The notes beneath the pieces are model-generated. The model did no database searches. It saw only the letters and a program-made list of their open reading frames with translations, and was not told where the DNA came from. Positions 27,482 to 36,703 of a stretch of DNA of 45,380 bases are shown piece by piece (the first letter of the stretch is position 1; every line of letters starts with the position of its first letter). Both the position numbers and the translations under genes were made by a program. Where the stretch lies: positions 1 to 45,380 of the forward strand of contig WRBB01000023.1 in the NCBI GenBank assembly GCA_009779895.1. Reading direction: 5' to 3'. This DNA comes from Lachnospiraceae bacterium. Its GTDB lineage: Bacteria > Bacillota > Clostridia > Lachnospirales > Lachnospiraceae.

Positions 27482-27513
27482 CACAAGCCAATCTATCTTT
27501 CTTGTGCTATAAT
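27482..27513. promoter_or_regulatory. Divergent fuc/araC control region
   Basis: On the plus strand TGC plus TATAAT (27505-27513) forms a perfect extended -10 for the AraC gene. CACAAG (27482-27487) and CTTGTG (27501-27506) are inverted 6-bp arms 13 nt apart that overlap it. On the minus strand TATGAT lies in the same gap and could serve the kinase gene. An AraC-family operator here is inferred. Confidence 0.4.
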
Positions 27514-27562
27514 AGAATAAAGTATAACAATATTCACCTATTTTGCAAAGGAAACGCAAACC

Positions 27563-28411
27563 ATGCAATATATGAATTACCGTGAAAGTTGGCAGCGTGG
27601 CACCGCTGATTTTCCTGTTGAATTTCATCATATCACACCCCAATATCCACAATATTATATGCCCTTACACTGGCATGTGGAGTATGAATTAATTCGGGTT
27701 TTGGAGGGGTGTTTTCAAATTATTCTAGACGGACAAAGCTTTGAAACCAAAGCCGGGACCTCTATCTTGATACCTGCCGGCATCTTGCAAGAGGGCATTC
27801 CCCGTGATTGTATTTATCAATGTATCGTCTTTGATATCAACATGCTGATCAATAACAATGATTCCTGTTGTCAGATTCTTCGAAAAGTGATGGACCGGGA
27901 GGTATTGCTTGAAAATATCTATGCAACAGAAAAAAAACAAATTCACCAAACTGTCTGGTCTATCTTTGATGCCCTCGGCAGTAAGCAACAAGGCTATCAA
28001 ATGATTGTTTTGGGTGGACTTTATCAATTGTTTGGTCATATTTTTACCCAAGGACATTACCAAGAGGCACCCACCCAAACAAAAGGACGACACCGAAAAA
28101 TCCGGCAGTTAAAAACAGCTTTGGAATTTATGGAAAGCAATTTCAACACCGCCTTATCTTTGGCGGAAATGGCAAGTAGCGTCAATATGTCTGCAAAATA
28201 TTTTTGTCGCTTTTTTAAGGAACTCACCCATCGTACCCCCTTGGATTATTTGAATTATTATCGCATTGAACGGGCTTGCTATCAAATGCTGACAGAACAT
28301 CAATCCGTTACGGAAATTGCCTTTCACACAGGCTTTAATGATTTAAGTTATTTTATTAAAACCTTTAAAAAATATAAAGGTGTCACCCCAAAAGAGTACC
28401 TAAAAATTTAA
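27563..28411 (+). CDS. AraC-family transcriptional regulator
   Basis: This 282-residue protein has an N-terminal cupin-like sugar-sensing domain (about 20-115, with LHWHVEYELIRVLEG) and a C-terminal AraC double helix-turn-helix (about 180-282; NMSAKYFCRFFKELTHRTPLDYL and GFNDLSYFIKTFKKYKGVTPKEY-like stretches). AAAGGA lies about 11 nt before ATG 27563. It is transcribed divergently from the kinase-fucI operon across a roughly 120-nt gap, which is typical for a local sugar-responsive activator. The locus therefore has two separate AraC-type controls, this one and the two-component regulator. Confidence 0.9.
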   Translation: MQYMNYRESWQRGTADFPVEFHHITPQYPQYYMPLHWHVEYELIRVLEGCFQIILDGQSFETKAGTSILIPAGILQEGIPRDCIYQCIVFDINMLINNNDSCCQILRKVMDREVLLENIYATEKKQIHQTVWSIFDALGSKQQGYQMIVLGGLYQLFGHIFTQGHYQEAPTQTKGRHRKIRQLKTALEFMESNFNTALSLAEMASSVNMSAKYFCRFFKELTHRTPLDYLNYYRIERACYQMLTEHQSVTEIAFHTGFNDLSYFIKTFKKYKGVTPKEYLKI

Positions 28412-28428
28412 GGAGCTTATACATAATC

Positions 28429-29715
28429 ATGAAAATCGTCGGACTTATCACAGAATACAATCCATTTCACAACGGGCATCAATATCATATCGAAGCGTCA
28501 AAGAAAATCACCGGAGCCGACCATGTGGTTGTGGTGATGAGCGGAGATTATGTGCAAAGGGGAACCCCTGCCATCATGCCCAAGGCCTTGCGTGCAGAAA
28601 TGGCTTTGAAATCGGGTGCCAGTGCCGTATTTGAATTGCCTGTTTGTTATGCCACCGGAAGCGCGGAACTCTTTGCCCTTGGCGCAACGGCTTTATTAAA
28701 TGATTTTCGCTGCATGGACTATCTGGTCTTTGGCAGCGAATGCAATGACTTAAAAAAGCTCGGGGAGCTGGCTGATATTCTACAAAATGAGCCGGAGGAA
28801 TTTAAAAAACTGCTGCAACAGGAATTAAAAGAAGGATTGACTTTTCCTGCCGCACGAAACAATGCCATTGCCGGTTTGGTCGCACATAAAGACTACACAG
28901 CGATTCTAAAAGAACCCAATAACATCTTAGGCATCGAATACCTAAAGGCTCTGCAAGCACTAGAAAGCCCCATTGAACCTTTTAGCATTCAGCGCAAAGG
29001 TTCCAACTATCACGATACCGAATTAACCGCCCAATTTAGCTCCGCAACAGCCATTCGCTCTTTGTTGGCCTATGCCAGCTCGGCTTATTCCACCTACCCG
29101 GAGGGAGAGTCCTTTATGAATACCCCTATTTCCAACATTCTAAATGAATTGGACCAACAGGTACCGGAATGCTGTCTGGGTCTTTTGAAAGACTATCATG
29201 AAGTAAATTATCCCATTTATCAAAATGACTTTTCTTTGTTGATGAAATATAAACTCATCAATAAAACACCCAAGGACTTGGTACGCTACATGGATGTTTC
29301 GCTGGAATTGGGCAATCGCATCTGCAAGCAACTCAACAACTTTTTCAACTATAAACAGTTTTGCCAACTGCTCAAAACCAAAGACATCACCCACACACGG
29401 GTCAACCGTGCTTTGTTGCACATTATGCTAGGCATTAAAAAACAACATGTCAACGAATATCGCCAAAACGGCTACCATTTTTACGGTCGCTTGCTAGGCT
29501 TACAAAAGGGGCAGGATAAACTGATTTCTAAAATAAGCAAGGAAAGCCGTGTGCCGATTATAACCAATGTGTCCAATAGTGAACATTTGAATCATCTGGG
29601 CAGGAGGATGCTCTATCATGATATTTTGGCTAGTAATTTGTATAATTCCGTGGTAACGGATAAGTTTAAAACAGCCTTTGAAAATGAGTATCGGCAAGGA
29701 GTACTGAAAATATAA
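28429..29715 (+). CDS. tmcAL: tRNA(Met) cytidine acetate ligase (TmcAL, YlbM family)
   Basis: This 428-residue protein begins with GLITEYNPFHNGHQYHI, the nucleotidyltransferase motif of the family, followed by VVMSGDYVQRGTPAI and FELPVCYATGSAELFA. TmcAL acetylates C34 of elongator tRNA-Met using acetate and ATP. The length agrees with Bacillus YlbM (about 415). An AAGGAG site overlaps the stop region of the AraC gene 13 nt upstream of ATG, so the two genes may be cotranscribed although functionally unrelated. A bidirectional terminator follows. Confidence 0.92.
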   Translation: MKIVGLITEYNPFHNGHQYHIEASKKITGADHVVVVMSGDYVQRGTPAIMPKALRAEMALKSGASAVFELPVCYATGSAELFALGATALLNDFRCMDYLVFGSECNDLKKLGELADILQNEPEEFKKLLQQELKEGLTFPAARNNAIAGLVAHKDYTAILKEPNNILGIEYLKALQALESPIEPFSIQRKGSNYHDTELTAQFSSATAIRSLLAYASSAYSTYPEGESFMNTPISNILNELDQQVPECCLGLLKDYHEVNYPIYQNDFSLLMKYKLINKTPKDLVRYMDVSLELGNRICKQLNNFFNYKQFCQLLKTKDITHTRVNRALLHIMLGIKKQHVNEYRQNGYHFYGRLLGLQKGQDKLISKISKESRVPIITNVSNSEHLNHLGRRMLYHDILASNLYNSVVTDKFKTAFENEYRQGVLKI

Positions 29716-29730
29716 AAAACTCTATCTTTC

Positions 29731-29769
29731 CAACAAAAAAGTGACCCAATTAGGGTCGCTTTTTTGTTG
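29731..29769. terminator. Bidirectional intrinsic terminator
   Basis: Arms of 17 nt (29731-29747 and 29753-29769) form a stem with one G-T wobble and a 5-nt loop, with T runs on both strands. It serves tmcAL on the plus strand and the DegV gene on the minus strand. Confidence 0.8.
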
Positions 29770-29787
29770 ATTTAATATCATTTCATT

Positions 29788-30654
29788 TTATACTTCTACT
29801 TTTTGCATCAACCCGATCCCAAGCAAGCCCGGTCCACAATGACAGGCAATGCTCAACGGCACATATCTACACACAATATCTTTAAACTGCGGAAAATGCT
29901 CCTTAATCTCTTTGAGCCAACCATCCAATTCCGAACCGGACACCGTATGGGCAATGGATAAGACCAATTTATCTCCGGAGTTTGCAAATTTCTGTGCAAT
30001 ATCTTCTTTTACAAAATTTAACATGGCCCTTCTTGCCGCTGTCATACCACGTTTTTTTGCGATGGCATTCAAAGCATCCCCTTGTACGCTCAATACAGGT
30101 TTTAAATTTAGCATCCCACCAATGGTGGCCGCTGCCGCACTAATGCGTCCGCCTTTTTTTAGATATTTCAAATCCGCCACCGTCATAAAGATACTAAAAT
30201 TTCTGCCGGACGCTTCTAACGTTTCTTTCATTTCCTCAATGGTTTTACCTGCTTTTCGTAGTGCAATCGCATCATGAATGGCCTGCTCTAAAGTAACCGT
30301 AATGCGTTTGTTATCTACCACTACAACTTTGCCTTGAAAATCCTTTGCCAACATGGCAGCCGCTTCACAAGAACCGCTGAAAGCACTAGACATAGGAATA
30401 TGAAGCACCTGATCCGAATCTTCCAAAGCCCGATTCCACAAATCCATCACATCACCGGGAGAAGGCATAGAAGTTGAAATGTCGGCACCTTCATCCAAAC
30501 GTTTGAAAAATTCTTCTTTTGTAAGGGTAACACCTTCTAAAAACATCTCACCATCTACAAAAAATGGCATAGGCAATACATAAATATCCAATTCTTTTGC
30601 TTCTTTTTGTGTGATACCACTGTTGCTGTCCGTTACGATTGCTATTTTCTTCAT
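29788..30654 (-). CDS. DegV family fatty-acid-binding protein
   Basis: This 288-residue protein has the DegV signature KKIAIVTDSNSGI at the N-terminus, the fatty-acid-contacting TSMPSPGD segment near residue 60 and SSAFSGSCEAA. DegV proteins bind fatty acids, and FakB members hand them to the FakA kinase; no FakA is encoded here. ATG 30654 is chosen because GAGGAG lies about 8 nt upstream; the in-frame ATG at 30660 is too close to that site. It stands alone between the terminator at 29731-29769 and the UPF0210 gene. Confidence 0.92.
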   Translation of the reverse strand: MKKIAIVTDSNSGITQKEAKELDIYVLPMPFFVDGEMFLEGVTLTKEEFFKRLDEGADISTSMPSPGDVMDLWNRALEDSDQVLHIPMSSAFSGSCEAAAMLAKDFQGKVVVVDNKRITVTLEQAIHDAIALRKAGKTIEEMKETLEASGRNFSIFMTVADLKYLKKGGRISAAAATIGGMLNLKPVLSVQGDALNAIAKKRGMTAARRAMLNFVKEDIAQKFANSGDKLVLSIAHTVSGSELDGWLKEIKEHFPQFKDIVCRYVPLSIACHCGPGLLGIGLMQKVEV

Positions 30655-30748
30655 CACCATTTCTCCTCATCCTAATTTTTTTCTTTTTACTTTGATTATC
30701 AAAGTATCTAAAAATAATTATAAGCGATAGTTTTGAAAAATGCAATAG

Positions 30749-32113
30749 CTAGTTTTTAAAACTATGTATCGGTGCCGGTATTCTTCCCCTACGGTTAATA
30801 AACAACTCACATCCAAATTCATTGACAGGCATAATCGGTGCGTAACCCAACAAACCACCAAACTCTGCCGTATCCCCCACATCTTTGCCTACAACCGGAA
30901 TCAAGCGAACCGCTGTTGTTTTTTGATTTATCATCCCAATGGCCATTTCATCTGCAATGATACCGGAAATCGTCGCTGCTTTTGTTTTGCCGGGAATGGC
31001 AATCATATCCAAACCCACAGAGCAAACACAGGTCATCGCTTCCAATTTTTCCAAAGTCAAAGCACCTGCCAATACTGCGTCTATCATCCCTTGGTCCTCA
31101 CTCACCGGGATAAAAGCCCCACTCAAACCACCTACATAAGACGATGCCATAACACCACCCTTTTTCACCTGATCGTTTAACAAAGCCAAAGCTGCCGTCG
31201 TACCGGGTGCCCCCACACGCTCCAAACCAATCTCTTCTAAAATCTCTGCAATACTATCCCCGACTGCCGGTGTAGGGGCCAAAGATAAATCAATAATCCC
31301 AAAGGGAATGCCCAGACGTTTGGATGCCTCTTCCGCCACCAACTGTCCCACCCTTGTAACTTTAAACGCCGTTTTTTTGATGGCTTCACACAATTGTTCA
31401 AACCCTTGGCCACGCACGGACTCCAAGGCTTTTTTGACCACGCCGGGGCCACTGACCCCCACATTAATCACGGCATCCGCCTCGGTTACACCCAAAAACG
31501 CACCTGCCATAAAGGGGTTGTCATCAGGGGCATTGCAAAAAACCACCAACTTGGCACAGCCGATTGAATCTTGTTTCGCAGTATTTTTTGCCGTATCTTT
31601 GATAATCTCCCCGCAAAGGCGTACTGCATCCATATTGATACCACTTTTGCTAGATCCTACATTCACAGAGCTACAAACCCGCTCTGTCACAGCCATAGCC
31701 TTGGGAATAGAACGAATCAAAAGTTCCTCACTTTTGGTCATCGCTTTTGAAACCAAAGCCGAAAAACCACCGATAAAATTCACGCCGACCACCTTTGCCG
31801 CTTTATCTAAAGTCTTAGCAATCTCTACATAATCCTCTATGCTTTTACAAGTGCCTGCTCCAATCAAAGAAATCGGCGTAATAGAAATCCGTTTATTTAC
31901 AATAGGAATGCCAAACTCCCGCTCAATATCCTGCCCGGTCGCACACAAATCTTTGGCCGTTTTTATGATTTTTTTATATATCTTCTCTTTGAGAACACTT
32001 AAATCCCCATCTACACAATCCAATAAACTAATGCCTAAGGTGATGGTACGCACGTCCAAATTTTCGTGCTCAATCATCTTGTTTGTTTCTGCAACCTCAT
32101 AAAAACCAAACAT
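30749..32113 (-). CDS. UPF0210 (DUF711, PFL_DUF711-like) protein
   Basis: This 454-residue protein starts in the family pattern with an [17 protein letters not shown] block and contains the Gly-rich loops [10 protein letters not shown] and [16 protein letters not shown]. It is related to glycyl-radical-enzyme-like folds but lacks a demonstrated activity. In many Firmicutes it is paired with a small ACT protein of the UPF0237 family, as here (35-nt gap). The ACT partner suggests amino-acid or ligand regulation. The true function remains unknown. Confidence 0.9.
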   Translation of the reverse strand: MFGFYEVAETNKMIEHENLDVRTITLGISLLDCVDGDLSVLKEKIYKKIIKTAKDLCATGQDIEREFGIPIVNKRISITPISLIGAGTCKSIEDYVEIAKTLDKAAKVVGVNFIGGFSALVSKAMTKSEELLIRSIPKAMAVTERVCSSVNVGSSKSGINMDAVRLCGEIIKDTAKNTAKQDSIGCAKLVVFCNAPDDNPFMAGAFLGVTEADAVINVGVSGPGVVKKALESVRGQGFEQLCEAIKKTAFKVTRVGQLVAEEASKRLGIPFGIIDLSLAPTPAVGDSIAEILEEIGLERVGAPGTTAALALLNDQVKKGGVMASSYVGGLSGAFIPVSEDQGMIDAVLAGALTLEKLEAMTCVCSVGLDMIAIPGKTKAATISGIIADEMAIGMINQKTTAVRLIPVVGKDVGDTAEFGGLLGYAPIMPVNEFGCELFINRRGRIPAPIHSFKN

Positions 32114-32148
32114 ACTATCCTCCCAAAATCATCTTTCTTTTATCTTAC

Positions 32149-32421
32149 CTATAATGTGTGCATTTTCTCAAAAATCTCCGCTTTTTGACAGCGAATATCC
32201 ACACCGATTTCTTCCCCTATGGTCTCCAAGTCATCACACACCTGCGCAAAATCCTTTTTCATACCAGAAACATCTACCACCATCATCATATGAAAAAAAC
32301 CGGCAATGATAGACTGGGAAATATCTAAAATATTCACTTCACTCTCCGCCAGATAAGTACACACTTTGGCAATAATCCCCACTTGATCCTGACCCAAAAC
32401 TGTTACAATACATTTTTTCAT
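32149..32421 (-). CDS. ACT-domain protein, UPF0237 family
   Basis: A 90-residue single ACT domain starting MKKCIVTVLGQDQVGIIAKV, with the second conserved block NILDISQSIIAGFFHMMM. ATG 32421 gives the usual family start and has GGGAG about 10 nt upstream; a longer in-frame start at 32436 is less likely. ACT domains bind amino acids or other small ligands. It is encoded directly before its usual partner, the UPF0210 gene. Confidence 0.88.
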   Translation of the reverse strand: MKKCIVTVLGQDQVGIIAKVCTYLAESEVNILDISQSIIAGFFHMMMVVDVSGMKKDFAQVCDDLETIGEEIGVDIRCQKAEIFEKMHTL

Positions 32422-32441
32422 TGTTCTTTCTCCCACAACAG

Positions 32442-33239
32442 CTATACCAATACCACTTCCGAAACCGTTTGACGGTTTGCCACCTGCAACTTAACATCCT
32501 TACCCGGTTCAAAATTCGAACCCAAATTCAACTCTAACTTCACTGTTTCATAAGCCAGTTTTGCATAATTATTTTCATTGCTCAAATGACCTAAAATAAT
32601 GTTTTTCAAACCCTTATGTAAGATATCACAAAGCAAACGCCCCGATACTTCATTGGACAGATGCCCCTTATCTCCCAAAACCCGCCGCTTCAAAGGATAG
32701 GGGTAAGGACCTACCTCCACCATATGAATATCATGATTGGCCTCCAGTAAAACCGCATCCAAATCCTGCAATTTGGAAACAATATATGCATCATAAATAC
32801 CTAAATCTGTCGCAATGGCAACGGATTTTCCTTGGCTTTCCAAACGATAACCGATAGGCTCATTGGCATCATGAGAAATGGTAAAGGGATCCACATCCAA
32901 GTCACCCAAACGAAATACCTTGTCCGCTTGAATCGGATGAAGCAAACCGGCAGGCATCTTTCCTAAGGTTTTGCACTTTTCAATACCGACTATGGTACCG
33001 GGTGTGGCATAAATCGGTACGTTATATTTGCGGCTAAAAACCCCCAAACCCTGAATATGATCAATATGCTCATGGGTAATTAAAATCCCCGACAAAACCT
33101 CACCTGTCAAATCCAAAGTCGCAAGGCCTGCCTCTATTCTTTTTTTGCTAATACCCGCATCCACCAACAAATGCGTACTTTCGCTACCGATATAAACACA
33201 ATTTCCACTGCTGCCACTGGCAATACTGCACATTTTCAT
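32442..33239 (-). CDS. yycJ: Metallo-beta-lactamase-fold hydrolase (YycJ/WalJ-like)
   Basis: This 265-residue protein has the YycJ-type start MKMCSIASGSSGNCVYIG, the metal motif THEHIDHIQGL near residue 57, LLEANHD and a later HLSNE segment. YycJ/WalJ proteins are MBL-fold nucleases or phosphodiesterases; in Bacillus the gene sits next to walKR, which is absent here. The start lies 1 nt after the coaE stop, within a polA-coaE-yycJ-ACT-UPF0210 gene string. Confidence 0.88.
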   Translation of the reverse strand: MKMCSIASGSSGNCVYIGSESTHLLVDAGISKKRIEAGLATLDLTGEVLSGILITHEHIDHIQGLGVFSRKYNVPIYATPGTIVGIEKCKTLGKMPAGLLHPIQADKVFRLGDLDVDPFTISHDANEPIGYRLESQGKSVAIATDLGIYDAYIVSKLQDLDAVLLEANHDIHMVEVGPYPYPLKRRVLGDKGHLSNEVSGRLLCDILHKGLKNIILGHLSNENNYAKLAYETVKLELNLGSNFEPGKDVKLQVANRQTVSEVVLV

Positions 33240-33240
33240 T

Positions 33241-33840
33241 TCATTTTCCTTTTAGTCTTTCCATGTTTTTTAAAAGCTGTTTTGTCGTCCAAGCAAAGTC
33301 CCCGTTGTTGTCAATACACACATCCGTATTTTGACGAAAAGCTGTCTCTGGCAATTGTGATTCCATCATCTGATTTATCTTTTCTTCCGAATAACCACGG
33401 GTTTCACGCAACCTGTCTCGGCGAACTTCCTGCGTTGCATAAATATACCATAATTCATCACAAATCATATCATATTTTGCTTCTATCAGCAAAGCTGCCT
33501 CTATGATATAAAAGGACTTTCCCGCTTCTCGGCTTTTTTGAATATCCTCTAAAATCCATTGACGTACCGCCGGATGCATCATATTGTTCATCCACCGTCG
33601 TTTGCTTTCATCCTGAAAAATCATCTCGGCCAATTTTTGCCGATTTAATGTGCCATCTGCAAGCACAATAGCAGAGCCAAACCGCTTTACAATCTTCACA
33701 TAACAAGGCGCATCTTTTTTTTGCAACTCCCTTGCCACTCGATCCAACTGACGAACCTCTGCCTGCTCCACTTCACACAAATAGTGCAATACCCTGCTTT
33801 TGCCGCAGCCCACACCACCGGTAATCCCAATTATTTTCAT
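33241..33840 (-). CDS. coaE: Dephospho-CoA kinase
   Basis: This 199-residue enzyme catalyses the last step of coenzyme A synthesis. The P-loop GITGGVGCGKS is at 5-15, with QLDRVARELQ and the lid/CoA region DELWYIYATQEVRRDRLRETRGYSEE further on. ATG 33840 gives the usual family length and lies 4 nt past the polA stop; longer starts would overlap polA. An AAGG stretch provides the ribosome binding site. Confidence 0.92.
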   Translation of the reverse strand: MKIIGITGGVGCGKSRVLHYLCEVEQAEVRQLDRVARELQKKDAPCYVKIVKRFGSAIVLADGTLNRQKLAEMIFQDESKRRWMNNMMHPAVRQWILEDIQKSREAGKSFYIIEAALLIEAKYDMICDELWYIYATQEVRRDRLRETRGYSEEKINQMMESQLPETAFRQNTDVCIDNNGDFAWTTKQLLKNMERLKGK

Positions 33841-33844
33841 CGCC

Positions 33845-36550
33845 TTACTTTGCCTCAAACCAATTGATGCCAACATGAATATCCGTCAACAAAGGCACCA
33901 ACATATCCGCCGCACTTTCCATCTGCCGTTGTAAAATCTCCCGCACTTGATCTATCTCTTTTTTGTCCGCTTCAATGAGCAATTCATCATGAACCTGCAA
34001 AATCAAACGGGATTTCAATTTCTTTTCTATCAATTCTTTGTCCACGGCAATCATCGCAATTTTCATAATATCCGCCGCTGTTCCCTGAATGGGCGCATTC
34101 ATAGCCACACGCTCACCAAAACTACGTTGCATAAAACTAGCGGAATTTAATTCCGGCACCGGACGACGCCGACCAAACAAAGTCTTTACATAGCCCTTTT
34201 CCTTTGCTTGTGTAACCATATCATCCAAAAAAACTTTAATCTGGGGATAAGTCGCAAAATAACGTGTTATATAGTCCGCCGCTTCTTTCCGTGAAATGCC
34301 CAAGTCCTGACTTAAACCATGGGAGCTCATACCATAAACAATGCCAAAATTGACCGCCTTGGCATTTCTACGCTGCAAGGATGTCACCTCTTCAAAGGGT
34401 ACATGAAACACCTGGGAAGCCGTCATACGATGAATGTCTTTTGCCTCTTTGTATGCTTGAATCAACTGTGTATCTCCTGAAAAATGAGCCAGTACACGCA
34501 ATTCAATCTGAGAATAATCCGCATCCAAAAACAAATAACCGGCTTCCGGTATAAATACTTTACGAATCAACCGACCCAATTCCATACGAATCGGAATGTT
34601 TTGCAGATTTGGCTCCGTACTGCTCAAACGGCCTGTGGCCGCAATGGTCTGATTGAACTTGCCATGAATCCGTCCATCCGCTTGGATATAATTTGCCAAA
34701 CCGTCCGCATAAGTGGATTTTAACTTGCTTAACTGACGATACTCTAAAATCTGAGAAACCAACGGATACTCCGGTGCCAGTTTTTCCAACACATCCGCCG
34801 CCGTCGAATATCCTGTCTTGGTTTTTTTCCCATAAGGCATATGAAGTTTATCAAATAGGATTGCGCCTAACTGCTTGGGAGAATTAATATTAAATGTTTC
34901 ACCTGCTCCCTGATAAATTTCCTGCTCCAACAAAACGATTTGCTTTCCCAGCATCTCGCTATAATCTTTTAACTCTTGAGCCGCAACGCAAATACCACGA
35001 CGTTCCATATTGTATAAGGTAAATAACAAAGGCATCTCCATGTCTTGAAATAACTTTAACATACCGCTATCTGCCAGCTTATCCTGCAATATCGGAACGA
35101 TTGCAAAGGCTGTAAAAGCCTCATAACAGGCTTTTTTGTACCCATCAATGGTTTCGGCAATAAACAAATGCAAATACTCCTTGGCCACATCATAAAAACG
35201 ATAATCATTTTTTAATGGATTGAGCAGGTAAGCAGCAATAATACCATCAAAATACCTGCGCAATGCATCCACCGCACCTACATCCACCTCTGTTTGGAAA
35301 GCGGGAAATACATCCAAATGCTCTTTTAAATCAAACATGGAGAATATTTCTACCTTGTTTGCCAGTTTCTCCAAGGCCTTGTAGATGACTTGGTATTTGT
35401 TTTCATTTGCTTCTGCTTCTTCTATCTCTACAGCAACAGGGGTGTCAAAATTCAATTCTAACTGCTGCCCCTCTTTCATCTCTTTTTTTTCTGTCTGGAT
35501 ATCCGTTGCCGCATCTGTTGCAAAGTAATAAATTTTATCTGAATCAAAGGCAAGACTGATATAACCCCACGCAAATGCCACCCCTACCCGCTTCGCCTTT
35601 TGAGCATGCTCAATCTTCTCCAGAAATGCTTCTATCGAAACCACTTCCGTGAAATGGGCTTCCAAATCATTTTCCTTTGCCGTTACCTGAAAACGCTTCA
35701 AAAAATGCTTAAACTCCAATTCTTGGAAAAATGCATAGGCCTCTTCCGTGTAGGGATTTTCATACAGAGACGCCTCTAAATCAAAGGCGATTTCCGCATG
35801 TTGATCAATGGTGGCCAATGCCTTACTTAACTTGGCCTGCTCCCAAAATTCTTTTAAATTTTTGCTGGCACGGGGCGGCTTTAATTCTTCTACGTGAGCA
35901 TAAGCTATCTCAATGCTTTTATATGTTTGGATTATCTTACCGGCCGTCTTCTCCCCAATGCCGGGCACACCGGGAATATTGTCCGAAGCATCTCCCATCA
36001 AAGCCTTGATATCAATAAACTCCGTCGGCGTCACCCCATAAGCCTCTATCACATCATGGGCATAATAGTCCGTCACTTCCGTACGTCCTTGTTTGGTTTT
36101 TGGCACCCGGATTTTGATTTTATCCGTGGCCAATTGCAAGGTGTCTTTGTCACCTGAAAGAATGGATACCTCCATACCATCGGCGGCACAAATACGAGAA
36201 ATCGTTCCCATCAAGTCATCCGCTTCTAAACCGGCTTGTTCTATCATATAAATACCCATCGCAGCCAACACATCCTTAATGATGGGCACCTGCTCTACCA
36301 ACTCCTGTGGCATCGGTCGCCTTGTTCCTTTATATTCGGCAAACATCCGATGCCGAAAGGTGGGAGCTTTTACGTCAAAGGTCACCACCAAATGCGCCGG
36401 CTTTTCCTCATCCAAAATTTTAAACATAATGTTTAAAAACCCAAAAATAGCATTTGTATGAAGCCCCTCGGAATTGGTCAAATCCGGAACTCCATAAAAT
36501 GCTCGGTTTAAAATACTATGACCATCTATAATCACAATTTTTTTATTCAT
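33845..36550 (-). CDS. polA: DNA polymerase I
   Basis: This 901-residue protein has an N-terminal 5'-3' exonuclease (about 1-290, with GLEADDLMG and GDASDNIPGVPGIGEKTA), a middle domain, and a C-terminal polymerase domain with motif A DYSQIELRVLAHFSGD, motif B RRNAKAVNFGIVYG and motif C QVHDELLIE. The middle domain lacks the 3'-5' exonuclease DxE motif (VGVAFAWG at the expected site), so proofreading is probably absent, as in many Firmicutes. ATG 36550 has GGAGGG about 8 nt upstream. It heads a gene string with coaE. Confidence 0.95.
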   Translation of the reverse strand: MNKKIVIIDGHSILNRAFYGVPDLTNSEGLHTNAIFGFLNIMFKILDEEKPAHLVVTFDVKAPTFRHRMFAEYKGTRRPMPQELVEQVPIIKDVLAAMGIYMIEQAGLEADDLMGTISRICAADGMEVSILSGDKDTLQLATDKIKIRVPKTKQGRTEVTDYYAHDVIEAYGVTPTEFIDIKALMGDASDNIPGVPGIGEKTAGKIIQTYKSIEIAYAHVEELKPPRASKNLKEFWEQAKLSKALATIDQHAEIAFDLEASLYENPYTEEAYAFFQELEFKHFLKRFQVTAKENDLEAHFTEVVSIEAFLEKIEHAQKAKRVGVAFAWGYISLAFDSDKIYYFATDAATDIQTEKKEMKEGQQLELNFDTPVAVEIEEAEANENKYQVIYKALEKLANKVEIFSMFDLKEHLDVFPAFQTEVDVGAVDALRRYFDGIIAAYLLNPLKNDYRFYDVAKEYLHLFIAETIDGYKKACYEAFTAFAIVPILQDKLADSGMLKLFQDMEMPLLFTLYNMERRGICVAAQELKDYSEMLGKQIVLLEQEIYQGAGETFNINSPKQLGAILFDKLHMPYGKKTKTGYSTAADVLEKLAPEYPLVSQILEYRQLSKLKSTYADGLANYIQADGRIHGKFNQTIAATGRLSSTEPNLQNIPIRMELGRLIRKVFIPEAGYLFLDADYSQIELRVLAHFSGDTQLIQAYKEAKDIHRMTASQVFHVPFEEVTSLQRRNAKAVNFGIVYGMSSHGLSQDLGISRKEAADYITRYFATYPQIKVFLDDMVTQAKEKGYVKTLFGRRRPVPELNSASFMQRSFGERVAMNAPIQGTAADIMKIAMIAVDKELIEKKLKSRLILQVHDELLIEADKKEIDQVREILQRQMESAADMLVPLLTDIHVGINWFEAK

Positions 36551-36608
36551 TTGCGCACCCTCCATCGGCTGACTCTGAATCAAAACCATGCGGTTTTCCC
36601 CTTACAAA

Positions 36609-36657
36609 AGTATACACCAAAATGTTTCTTTTTAAAAGCCGGATTTTGGTGTATACT
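36609..36657. promoter_or_regulatory. 15-bp inverted repeat between polA and HAD gene
   Basis: AGTATACACCAAAAT (36609-36623) and ATTTTGGTGTATACT (36643-36657) are perfect inverted arms around 19 nt, midway between the two divergent starts. Each arm contains TATACT, a possible -10, and TATAAT follows on the plus strand. It may be a symmetric operator or a mirrored promoter pair. No terminator role is expected between divergent genes. Confidence 0.5.
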
Positions 36658-36703
36658 ATAATAGTATGCGATAAAAAACAATGAAAAAAAGAAAGGTTTG
36701 TAC

